Source of the DNA: Nocardia exalbida NBRC 100660
GTDB taxonomy: Bacteria; Actinomycetota; Actinomycetes; Mycobacteriales; Mycobacteriaceae
Direction of reading: 5' to 3'
Length of the DNA stretch: 64,000 bases
Assembly (NCBI RefSeq): GCF_000308575.1
Contig: NZ_BAFZ01000164.1
Coordinates: forward strand, 29,631-93,630
Shown here: one piece after another, positions 8,886 through 16,855 of the stretch
Numbering within the stretch: the stretch's first letter is position 1
How the letters are laid out: each line of letters opens with the position of its first letter
The notes under the pieces: model-generated
Seen by the model: the letters and a program-made list of their open reading frames with translations, nothing else
Database searches by the model: none
What the model was told of the DNA's origin: nothing
Translations under genes and position numbers: made by a program

Positions 8886-10622
8886 GGTTCTGGCCCATAT
8901 TTCGTGATCGGGAGGTTTCGTGATGGTCAGTGGCTGAGCAGGATTCGCTTGCGGAGTAGGTCGGGTTTCGCGCGGCCGAACATTTGCCGTTTGAGCATCT
9001 TGATGCGGTTGACGTGGCCTTCGACGGCGCCGCTGTTCCAGGGCAGGCTCAGACCGGCGGTGACCGCGTCTTGGTCGCGGCGCAGGCCGCGGACGAAGGA
9101 GTGCAGTTCCGGCTGGTCGTCGGCGGTGACGGCGGCCAGCCACGTTTCGAGTTCTGCTCCGCGCAGCTCGGTCATGAGGGTGGCGAACGCGCGGACGTGA
9201 CCGGCGATAGCATCGAGTTCGGGGCTGGCGGCGAGGATCGCGTCGAGTCGGTGTCGGTCGGCGGGGTCGATTCGGGAGGGGTCGGTCATGATCCAGGCGG
9301 TAACTCGACGAACCGATGGCGGTGGGGGTGGTGGTGCCGGGATGTGGGCGGTGGTGCGGAACGGCTGCAGGTAGGCGCGCACGAGGTTGGCTTGTCCGCG
9401 GTAGCCGCGGGCGTTGATCTCGGCGAACAATCGGGCGGCGTTGGTGGTGCCTTGGTTCCATCGCTGGTGCAGGTAGGGCTTGAATTCGTCGAGGACACTG
9501 TTGTCGCGGTAGCCGGTGCGGTTGTGGACCAGCAATTCCTCCGGTGAGGCGGCGCGGGCGAAGCGGCGGATGTGCCGCGGGCCAAGCCCAGCTCGCGACC
9601 GATGCTGCGCAGGCTGTGGCCCTGCGCGAGCAGGGTGTGGACCTGGGCATAACGCTCGCGGGTTCGGACCGCGGTCCGATCGGCACGCAGATGTGGTTCG
9701 ACCGGGCCGTGCGGCAGACCCGCCGCGACTTCGCTGATGTCGGGCCGTGCTGGTGTGTCGTCGGGGTCGGGCACTGCGGTCAGGTGGCGGCGGTGGCGGG
9801 CGACGGTGCGTTCGACGGCATCGCCGAGGTTTTTCCATAGGTGCCAGCGATCAGCGACCTGGATCGCGTGCGGTGCTGCTGTGGTCGCTGCTTCGGCGTA
9901 GGCGCCGGCCCGGTCGCGGCAGATGATCTCGATGCCGGGGCGGTCTCGAAGCCAGGCGGCCAGGCTCTCGGTACTGCGGTCGGTGAGCATGTCGATCGGT
10001 CGGCGGGTCGTCATGTCGATCAGGATCGTGCCGTATCGGTGTCCGCGGCGCAGGGCGAAGTCGTCCACACCCACAACCCGGGGCCGTACCGGCGCTGGAT
10101 CGGGCAGCGCGCGGATCTGCCGCAGCAAGGTCATGCGGCTGACCCGCGCTGCCAAATGCCCGGTCAACCGTGCTCCGGCGCGGCCACCCAAGGCGAGTGC
10201 GACCGCGGACAACATCCGCTGCAGCAGCAACGTCCGCCGCCCGTAGCGGGCGGCGAGTCCGGGTACCTGTTCGGCAAAAGTCCTTCGCCCGCAGCCGGTG
10301 TTGTCGCAGAACAGGCGCCGTACCCGCAGCACAATGACGACCTCGCGGCCGGTGTTCGCCGTGTCGGCCAAACGGCGCCGATAGCGGCTGTGCACCCGAC
10401 GCGACGGCTGCGAACAGCCCGGACACGCCACCGCCTCCTCCCGGGTGGCCGCATCGATACGAACCGTGGAACCCGCAACACCAACCGCACCGATGACCAT
10501 CTGGTCCAGATGCGGGAACAGAACCCTCAACACCCGACGATCACAGCACCAGCAAAACAGCCAACCCCACTGCGCCCCAATACATCCCGACCTGGGTCAA
10601 TCACCAAGTGTGTGCCAGAGCC
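8886..10622 (-). mobile_element. Complete ISL3-family element, 1737 bp
   Basis: Ends are defined by imperfect terminal inverted repeats. The left end reads inward GGTTCTGGCCCATATTTCGT and the right end GGCTCTGGCACACACTTGGT, both followed by GAT. It is flanked by the 8-bp duplication GGTTTTCG. It holds one transposase gene, which carries a frameshift. Removal of the element and one duplication copy restores the IS21 terminal repeat, which proves the insertion order. Confidence 0.92.
8927..10533 (-). pseudogene. ISL3-family transposase, one frameshift
   Basis: The first part (from ATG 10533) holds the N-terminal zinc finger (CPGCSQPSRR with CDNTGCGRRTF), VVGVDDFALRRGHRYGT with the first Asp, and ICRDRAGAYAEA with the second. 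The frame is lost after SIGRELGLARG at about 9573. The overlapping frame continues with RHIRRFARAASPEELLVHN and ends with the Glu motif SGAVEGHVNRIKMLKRQ and FGRAKPDLLRKRILLSH. One missing base in GGCAC-ATC explains the break. A programmed frameshift is not usual in this family, so it is probably inactivated or a read error. Confidence 0.85.
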
Positions 10623-10630
10623 GGTTTTCG
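10623..10630. repeat. ISL3 target-site duplication, right copy
   Basis: GGTTTTCG, identical to 8878-8885, directly after the right inverted repeat. The sequence beyond it continues the interrupted IS21 terminal repeat. Confidence 0.9.
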
Positions 10631-10643
10631 AAGAGCGCTGACA

Positions 10644-11449
10644 CGCCTTGTCGGGTTGTAGAAGGTTTCGATGTAGTCGAAGATCGCGTTGGCCAGTTCC
10701 TGACGTGTCGTCCACTGCTTGCGGTCGAGCAATTCCAATTGCATTGTGCCGAAGCAACTTCGACCATACGGTTGTCGAAACAGTCCCCGATCGATCCCAT
10801 CGACCCGAGTAGCCCGGCGACGCGGATGCGCTGCCCGAACGCCCAGCTGGTGTACTGAGCACCGTGATCGCTGTGGGCTATGGTCTGCCCGTCCGGCGGT
10901 CTGCGCCGCCAGCGGGCCATGTTCAGGGCGTCGCAGACCAGTTCGGCGCGTAGATGGTCGGCAATCGACCAGCCGACGATGCGCCGGGAGAACGCATCGA
11001 GCACGACCGCGCAGTACACCCACCCTTCACTGGTGCGGTGCGCAGTCACGTCCATGCACCACAACCGGTCCGGACCATCGGCGCTGAAGCGGCGGTTGAC
11101 CAGGTCCGGGTGCGGACTGGCCTGCGGATCTCGCGTGGTGCAGCCTCGGCGACGGCGGAAAATGCCGGTCAGCCCAGCGCTGCGCATCAGCCGGGCCACA
11201 CGTTTGCGACCCACTCGGATCCGCTGACCGAGCCGCAGTTCGGCATGCACCCGCGCAGCACCGTAGGTACCGCGAGACGCGATGTGGACCTCGGTGATCG
11301 TGGCGGTGAGTTCACGATCAGCGCGTGCCCGCGCAGACTCGCCCCGCTGCTTCCACTCGTAGTACCCGGAGGTCGACACCTGCAGCACACGCCGGTGAAA
11401 CCGTGACCGGAATGCCGGCTTCGGCCAGTTGCGCGACCGCCGGGAACAC
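10644..11449 (-). pseudogene. IS3-family orfB transposase, frameshifted and 3'-truncated
   Basis: The frame would be entered from orfA by -1 slippage near CCAAAAT and begins VFPAVAQLAEAGIPVTVS. An indel at about 11395 shifts it to LQVSTSGYYEWKQRGES. The DDE core follows: WCMDVTAHRTSEGWVY with the first Asp, IAHSDHGAQYTS with the second, and GSIGDCFDNRMVE with the Glu. A second one-base loss near 10755 (GAAAGT read as GAAGT) moves the frame to CFGTMQLELLDRKQW. The gene stops being IS3 at YNPTRR, where the IS21 end begins, so about the last 20 residues are missing. Confidence 0.85.
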
Positions 11450-11736
11450 TATTTTGGGAGGACGTTCTCCCGTGCGAAGTGGGCCGCGGCCTTACGCAGC
11501 ACCTCGTTCTCCAGTTCGAGTTGCCGAGTCTTGCGCCGCAACTCAGCCAGTTCCTTGCGTTCAGCGCTGGTCACGCCCTCCCGGGCGCCCTCATCGATAT
11601 CGGCACGTCGCAGCCAGTTCCGCAGGCACGATTCCGAGGTCCCCAAGCCCTTCGCGACCTGACCGATCGGCTTGTCGCTGCTGCGGGCCAACTCGATCGC
11701 GCGCTGGCGGAACTCCGGTGGGTGTGCTGGTGGCAT
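11449..11736 (-). CDS. IS3-family OrfA
   Basis: A 95-residue protein with the IS3 OrfA HTH (PEFRQRAIELARSSDKPIGQ, LGTSESCLRNWLRRADID) and a C-terminal leucine-zipper coiled coil (ELAELRRKTRQLELENEVLR) ending KAAAHFARENVLPK. It is intact, but without a functional orfB it cannot mobilise the element. OrfA alone may act as an inhibitor in this family. Start ATG 11736 has tttcggagg-like complementarity upstream on its strand. Confidence 0.9.
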   Translation of the reverse strand: MPPAHPPEFRQRAIELARSSDKPIGQVAKGLGTSESCLRNWLRRADIDEGAREGVTSAERKELAELRRKTRQLELENEVLRKAAAHFARENVLPK

Positions 11737-11802
11737 CCAGACTCCTTTCGGAGGCGAGTAACTCGCCTCACCATTGGTGTCCGGAAGACCGGGACAATCT
11801 CA

Positions 11803-12120
11803 TGGTCGTGCTGTCCCGGCGGGCGGCTGTCGGCACGGCTGCGGAATCCGAATGAGTCCCGAATCAGTCTGCCGCAGTTCGGGATTCGTTCAAAAGGCAT
11901 TCGTGCCTACCATTCGATCGCTCAAACAATTGACAACTCAAATCTATCCGCGTTCCCTGGGACGTCCACACGTTGAGACCGCTCAGGCGGCGATACCGAG
12001 CATGCTGGCGCGAGCCTGAGTGACGCAGGGGGTCACGATCACTTCCTCGCGTTCCTCACCCTCACCGCGGCGCTGACCCGCCTCGAGAAGCTGACGAAAT
12101 GCGCCACATGAGACGTGGTC
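11803..12120. other. Intergenic stretch without a recognisable gene
   Basis: About 320 bases between the IS3 end and the stop of the NDH-like gene. No convincing ORF, hairpin or RNA was seen. The part around 11890-11960 is AT-richer than its surroundings, which may mark old flanking DNA. Confidence 0.45.
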
Positions 12121-13350
12121 TTAGTGTCCGTACTCGGGTGCGGTCTGCAAGTCGGGCGCGGCAGCGGCCAGCAATGCGTCGCGGTCGCGGCTCAACGGTG
12201 GATAGATACGCCGGGTGTTGATGGCGCGCTTGGTGTCTTTGGCCTGCTCACCGCACGCGACCACATGGCGGTCCCAGCCCTCGGTATACACCGCTCCTGC
12301 CGGTCCCAGATCGAGAACCGTTACATACCAGGGGATCCGCAACGGCTTCATGGGCTCGCCCAGCAGATCGCCGATGACGTTGTATCCCGCCCATCGGCCC
12401 ATCGGGCGGCTGTGCTGACAGGACATCACCGACATATGCTCGTCGTCCATTTTCGCGGCAGCGACGTCACCTGCGGCGAATACCTCGGGCACACCACAGA
12501 CACGCAGATAATCGTCGACGGGGAGTCGCCCCAGCCGGTCACGGTCGACACCGAAGTCCGCTGTCAACGGGCTGGCCCGCATGCCGGCACACCAGACGAC
12601 GGTGGCGGCGGGCACCATTTCCCCCGAGGACAGCGTCACCCCGCGTTCATCGATGGACACCACCCCGACGCCCAACTTGGTCTCGATCCCGGCGGAGGCC
12701 AACGCCGCCTCGATGACCGGTCGAGCCGATACACCCATGTCCGAGCCGACGAACGGGTTGCGGTCGACCAGGATGATCCGCGGTGCGACGGCACGCGTGG
12801 CAAAGACGTCGGCGAGCATCGCTGGCAGCCCGGTCGCCTCATCGATCCCCGTCAAACCGGCCCCTACGACGACCGTGGCGGCCGCAGGGTCAGCGGGGCC
12901 CTCGGCGAGCCGGCGCAAGTGAGCCTGCAGTCTCGTCGCTGCGTCGTGGGTGTCGATGTCGAATCCGAACTCCCGCAGGCCAGGGATATCGGGCTTGACC
13001 ACCTGGCTGCCCAATGCGAGCACCAGCCGGTCGTAGCCGTGAGCGCCGGCGGTGGATTCCACGATTCGCGCCACAGCGTCGATCGCCGTCACTTCGCCGA
13101 TGATGTGCTCGACTCCGACCGGATCGAGAAGAACGCTGAGCGGAATGCGGGATGCGCTCAGATCGGTCTCATAGTCACGCACGCGGATGTCGTGGTACGG
13201 CGTGGAACTGATCATCGTGATATCGACGGTTCCGCCCGCCACACCGAGTTCGTCGAGCCGCCGGGCCGCCGCGAGCGCCGCCCACAGACCCGCGAACCCG
13301 GACCCGAGGACCACGACACGCGACGGATCGGTCACTGCAGCGCGCTGCAC
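12121..13350 (-). CDS. NDH-2-like FAD/NAD(P)-dependent oxidoreductase
   Basis: A 409-residue two-dinucleotide-fold flavoprotein: FAD motif VVVLGSGFAGLWAA (Gly16-Gly21), second nucleotide motif ATVVVGAGLTGIDEA, and the flavin-contacting Asp in VPEVFAAGDVAAAK. It resembles type II NADH dehydrogenases, single-subunit non-pumping NADH:quinone oxidoreductases, but lacks an obvious long C-terminal membrane helix. A small ORF ends 9 bases upstream, and a 22-bp operator at 13608-13629 separates this pair from the divergent transporter. A role in reoxidising NADH from the neighbouring catabolic enzymes is inference. Confidence 0.8.
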   Translation of the reverse strand: MQRAAVTDPSRVVVLGSGFAGLWAALAAARRLDELGVAGGTVDITMISSTPYHDIRVRDYETDLSASRIPLSVLLDPVGVEHIIGEVTAIDAVARIVESTAGAHGYDRLVLALGSQVVKPDIPGLREFGFDIDTHDAATRLQAHLRRLAEGPADPAAATVVVGAGLTGIDEATGLPAMLADVFATRAVAPRIILVDRNPFVGSDMGVSARPVIEAALASAGIETKLGVGVVSIDERGVTLSSGEMVPAATVVWCAGMRASPLTADFGVDRDRLGRLPVDDYLRVCGVPEVFAAGDVAAAKMDDEHMSVMSCQHSRPMGRWAGYNVIGDLLGEPMKPLRIPWYVTVLDLGPAGAVYTEGWDRHVVACGEQAKDTKRAINTRRIYPPLSRDRDALLAAAAPDLQTAPEYGH

Positions 13351-13359
13351 ATCGTCATT

Positions 13360-13575
13360 CTAAACTTCGTGATCGTTGCTGCCGCTGGTCAGGACGCCGG
13401 AAGTCCCGAGGTGATGGTCGTAGTGCACCGCGGTACGCGTGTTCGGCGGTTCGAGGATTTCCCCGATGGACTCGGTCAGATGTTTGGTGATGTAGCCGAT
13501 GCGCCGGGCAGCCTCTTCGCTGTTGCCGAGCACGCCGCGCAGTGTTTTGCGGTCGATCTGGGTACCGAACCGCAT
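13360..13575 (-). CDS. Small hypothetical protein upstream of the oxidoreductase
   Basis: A 71-residue frame (start chosen at ATG 13575; an ATG at 13629 would lie at the edge of the operator palindrome). The sequence (MRFGTQIDRKTLRGVLGNSE, ITKHLTESIGEILEP, TRTAVHYDHHLG) is coding-like but I do not recognise the family. It ends 9 bases before the oxidoreductase start and is probably co-transcribed. It could be a shortened remnant of a larger enzyme. Confidence 0.4.
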   Translation of the reverse strand: MRFGTQIDRKTLRGVLGNSEEAARRIGYITKHLTESIGEILEPPNTRTAVHYDHHLGTSGVLTSGSNDHEV

Positions 13576-13607
13576 CAGATGCGCTGATTGCGGGTTTCCC
13601 CAGTCTA

Positions 13608-13629
13608 TTGAATCCGACGTCAACTTCAA
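13608..13629. promoter_or_regulatory. Operator A, 22-bp palindrome
   Basis: TTGAA-TCC-GACGTC-AAC-TTCAA, an imperfect palindrome centred on GACGTC between the divergent oxidoreductase and transporter transcripts. The same architecture recurs at 18432-18453, 26261-26282 and, degenerate, 21520-21541. A TetR-type regulator is the likely binder. Confidence 0.75.
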
Positions 13630-13695
13630 GTAGCGTGCCGACCACTGACGGTGACCCGCATCACATCAGTTTCGTTTCTCACCCTGGAGATAGGT

Positions 13696-15051
13696 ATGAC
13701 TCCGAATTCGGATTCCGGCAGCCCGGATCAGAAGAAATTACGGCGCCTCATGGCCGCTGCCCTGGTGGGCAGTTCGATCGAATGGTACGACTTCTTTATC
13801 TACGGAACAGCCGCTGCCTTGGTATTCGGCAAGCTGTTCTTTCCCCATGCGTCGCCGCTGATGGGGACCTTGCTGTCCTTCAGCACCTTCTGGGCGGGCT
13901 TCATCGCCCGGCCACTGGGCGGACTGATCTTCGGGCACATCGGCGACACCTTCGGCCGCAAGCCGGCACTGGTCTCGTGCCTGATCCTGGTCGCCGCATC
14001 CACCTGCATGATCGGCCTGCTGCCCACCTCCGAGTCGATCGGCGTGGCCGCGCCGATTCTGCTGGTGGCATTGCGGTTCCTCCAGGGCATCGCCGTGGGA
14101 GGTCAGTGGGGCGGGGTCACCCTGCTGCTCACCGAAACCACCAAGCCGAACCGCAAGGGCCAAGCGGGCACCTTCGGCCAGATGGGCGTGCCCTTGGGCC
14201 TGCTACTGGGCACTGGCGCGTTCCTTCTGGTCAGCGCATACGTCAAGGGTGCCGACTTTTTGAACTGGGGTTGGCGTATCCCGTTCCTGGCCAGCGCCGC
14301 GCTGTTCCCGGTGGTGCTGTTCATCCAGCTCCGCATCGAGGACTCCCCTGAGTTCCGCCGGCTGCAGACCAAAGCCGCCGCGGCCTCGACCGCGGTCGCG
14401 CAGGCCCCGATTCTCGAAGTACTGCGCACGCGCTCGAAGCGGGTTCTGCTCGGCGCCGGCCTGCTGTTCGGAACAAACGCCATCTTCTACATCAGCGTCG
14501 CCGGTGTGCTCGATTACGGTGTGCGCGAACTCGGCCTGGCCCGCAACAGCCTGCTGGCCGTCTGTCTGCTCTCCTCGGCCATCGGAGTGCCCGTCATCTA
14601 TCTCGCCGGCTCGCTGTCCGACCGTGTGGGTCGCCGCCCATTGATACTGATCGGGGCAGCGCTCATGGCGCTGTGGGCGTTCCCCTTCTTCTGGCTGGTC
14701 GGTAGCGGCTCACTCACGGCGATCATGATTGCAACCACTGTCGGCAGCGGCATCGGCTCCGGGCTGGTCTACGGCCCGTTGGCGGCGTATCTCGCGGAAC
14801 TGTTCGAGCCCCGAATCCGCTACTCCGGCATAACGCTGGCCTACCAGCTGGCCGCCATCCTGGTCAGTGGTGGCACGCCCTTCCTCATGACCGCGCTGCT
14901 GGCGGCAACCGGTTCGACAGCGTCGGTCTCCGCCTTCCTCTTGGTCATGGCGCTGTGCACGCTCGGCTGCGCATGGGCACTGCCGGAAACCGTGTCGGCC
15001 GAGCAGCCAGCGACGGCCGGCGGGAACGCCTCCGTATCCGTTCCGTCCTGA
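13696..15051 (+). CDS. MHS-family MFS transporter
   Basis: A 451-residue, twelve-helix major facilitator of the metabolite:H+ symporter group. The signature is GSSIEWYDFFIYGTAAALVF in helix 1, GALISGHIGD-like GLIFGHIGDTFGRKPAL after helix 2, and SLSDRVGRRP after helix 7. MHS members import organic acids and related small polar compounds with protons. Start ATG 13696 follows ctggagat; an in-frame ATG at 13651 has no such site. The gene is divergent from the NDH-like operon with operator A between, so it probably brings in the substrate of the nearby acyl-CoA pathway. That link is inference. Confidence 0.85.
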   Translation: MTPNSDSGSPDQKKLRRLMAAALVGSSIEWYDFFIYGTAAALVFGKLFFPHASPLMGTLLSFSTFWAGFIARPLGGLIFGHIGDTFGRKPALVSCLILVAASTCMIGLLPTSESIGVAAPILLVALRFLQGIAVGGQWGGVTLLLTETTKPNRKGQAGTFGQMGVPLGLLLGTGAFLLVSAYVKGADFLNWGWRIPFLASAALFPVVLFIQLRIEDSPEFRRLQTKAAAASTAVAQAPILEVLRTRSKRVLLGAGLLFGTNAIFYISVAGVLDYGVRELGLARNSLLAVCLLSSAIGVPVIYLAGSLSDRVGRRPLILIGAALMALWAFPFFWLVGSGSLTAIMIATTVGSGIGSGLVYGPLAAYLAELFEPRIRYSGITLAYQLAAILVSGGTPFLMTALLAATGSTASVSAFLLVMALCTLGCAWALPETVSAEQPATAGGNASVSVPS

Positions 15052-15128
15052 TCAGCGTCGTCTGATCAATCTGGGTAACTGCCGACAGGATTCACGTAAA
15101 CGCCACACGAGGCGTTGGCCTGCTGCAT

Positions 15129-15175
15129 AGTTGTAAACGCTCGCGTACCTGACTAATACGCGAGCGTTTACAACT
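15129..15175. repeat. Perfect 19-bp inverted repeat with 9-base loop
   Basis: Arms 15129-15147 and 15157-15175 are exact reverse complements, running from AGTTGTAAACG to the TCGCGTA next to the loop. No T-tract follows. It lies 78 bases after the transporter stop and 30 before the secreted-protein start. It could therefore be a terminator acting as a bare hairpin, an operator, or a 5'-leader structure of the next gene. Confidence 0.8.
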
Positions 15176-15204
15176 TCAGATTCGTGATCAGATCAGAGAC
15201 CCTC

Positions 15205-16293
15205 ATGAGGACGAGAACATCTGCTGCGGCGGCCGGCGCTGCTGCCATCACAGCCCTGGCCGTTGGACCCGCAGGCGGATTCCCCGGAACGGCCCACGCC
15301 GACAGCGCCCCCCCACGTGGTGATCACGGTCGACACCACTGCAGACGAAACCGCGGCCGATCCCGGAAGTGGATTGTGCCGCACGGCTTCTGGTACCTGC
15401 ACCCTGGGCGCCGCGGTGCAGATGGCCAATGCCCGTCCGGGCAGCACGATCGTGGCGCCGACCGGCCGCTATGTTTTGGCGATACCGCCCGACCCGCAGA
15501 AAGTGCAGGGCCGCAACGCCGATCCGACCACGGGAGACCTGAACCTCACCGCGCCGACGGTGCTGCGTGGCGCGGGCCGTGACCGGACGGTGCTGGACGC
15601 CAACGGGATCGACAGGGTGCTCAGTATCGCCTCGCCCGTAACGGTGGCGGGGTTGACCGTTACGGGCGGAGTCACCGCCCAACACGAGATTCCGTTCTAC
15701 GACACCGGCGGAGGCGGCATCGCCAATTCATCGAACCTCGTCCTCGATGACGTGGTGGTCCGGGGTAACAGCGCCGGGTACGGCGGCGGCATCTTCAACG
15801 TGCCGGGATCGGACTTGCACACCGAGAACACGATCATCACCGGCAATACCTCCGGCGAGGCCGGCGGTGTGCGGTGCGACAACACCTGCACCTTCACTGA
15901 CTCCACGATCTCCGACAACCACGTGATCAATCCCGGAAAGTGGTATCGCCCCGGGGGATTCGCCGGGCGCGGCGGCGGTGTCGATGTGCGAGGCCGGGGT
16001 GTGGTGACTTTCGATCGGGCGACAGTCAGCGGAAACACTGCCTCGGATGGTGGCGGCGGTATCAATGTGGCGCCGGCCTACCTCGATACCCTCCCACGCC
16101 AGCTGACCGATCGGATCGACGCCCCGGTGGGCACACCGTCATCGTGCGGAACTCCACCATCAGGGCGAACACCTCCGGTATCGCATCGGCCAACTGCGCG
16201 ACGGCATTCGCGCGGATTGTCTCCGAGGGTGGCAACACCAGCGACGACGCTTCCTGCGAGCTCACCGGGGCAGGCGACAGAGTCGTATCCTAG
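15205..16293 (+). pseudogene. Secreted CSLREA-type beta-helix protein, two frameshifts
   Basis: A signal peptide (MRTRTSAAAAGAAAITALAV ending AHA) is in one frame. The mature part, VITVDTTADETAADPGSG, CTLGAAVQMANARPG and repeated GGGI / GNSAGYGGGIFN turns of a right-handed beta-helix, is in another. Removing one C from the seven-C run at 15308-15314 joins them. A second shift near 16125 moves the end to HTVIVRNSTIRANTSGIASA and a Cys pair before the stop at 16293. CSLREA proteins are exported and often surface-associated. Two indels suggest decay, but both could be read errors. Confidence 0.75.
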
Positions 16294-16720
16294 TCGGCAG
16301 GCGTAGCCGGCCGGGGTAATGCGCGGTGGATGTACATCACCGCGTCCTCGAGCGCGAGCAAATCCCCGCCGTCACGCAAGGTCCGGCGAACCAGCGCTGT
16401 CATCGTTCGAAGGACTCGACCGCACGAGACCCGGCCACGGCGGTCTCCAAATAGAACGAGCGGGCAAACGATGGTTCAGAACTGCCTCTTTGTCCGGGAA
16501 GTGCTGATAGAACGTCCGGCGCGAAACCTTCGCCGCGGCAGCGATATCCGCGACCGTCGCAGTGAGATAGCCGCGATCCGCGACAACGACGGTCACACCG
16601 AACAACAGCCGCTGACGCTGCGACCCCGCCACCAGATGACGAGCGAGGCTGTGCGGCCCCGTGCGGCAAGGTCGTCAGACTCGGTTCCAGCAACTTTCTG
16701 CGTCCCACCCCCATCTTCAT
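16290..16720 (-). pseudogene. TetR-family regulator, at least three frameshifts
   Basis: From ATG 16720 the frame gives KLLEPSLTTLPHG. Removing one G from a four-base run (16657-16660) continues it as PHSLARHLVAGSQRQRLL, VVVADRGYLTATVADIAAAA and KVSRRTFYQHFPDKEAV, a TetR HTH. Further shifts lead to FARSFYLETAVAGSRAVESF and then TALVRRTLRDGGDLLALE, ending near 16290. The density of lesions marks it as a true pseudogene. It is tail-to-tail with the CSLREA gene. Confidence 0.75.
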
Positions 16721-16855
16721 ATCAGGGTGCGCGCACGGGCTCGGCACAGACTTCACGAGCCGGGTGACGCAGGGACGACAGGCCTGTCCTGCCGACACCT
16801 GCGTCACACCCATCAAGGCGCGGGGATACCTCGACGGCGTCCGCCGCCGCCCAGC

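Larger units (their letters stand above)
6775..10643 (-). mobile_element. IS21-family element carrying a nested ISL3 insertion
   Basis: The element contains istA and istB on the minus strand. Its istA-side end reads inward TGTCAGCGCTCTT and is followed by two tandem 25-bp repeats typical of IS21 multiple terminal repeats. The other end is placed at the TGTCTCTGAGACAGCG near 6775, but could start a few bases earlier at TGACACATG. An ISL3 element splits the outer terminal repeat. Flanks at 6770-6774 and 10644-10648 do not match, so no IS21 target duplication survives. One flank is IS3 orfB and the other is not, implying deletion or recombination across the element. Confidence 0.75.
10644..11802 (-). 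mobile_element. Truncated IS3-family element
   Basis: orfA and the orfB pseudogene form an IS3-type unit cut on its orfB side by the IS21 end at 10643. The orfA-side end is not certain. A perfect 9-bp-armed palindrome (11751-11769) lies between orfA and a TGTCCCGGTCTTCCGG end-like sequence near 11802. The missing orfB end is not found on the far side of the IS21 element. Confidence 0.65.

Noticed and set aside
12115..13587. 490-codon plus-strand open frame
   Set aside because: Antisense to the NDH-like oxidoreductase, which has full FAD/NAD motifs. The plus frame is an artefact of high GC content.
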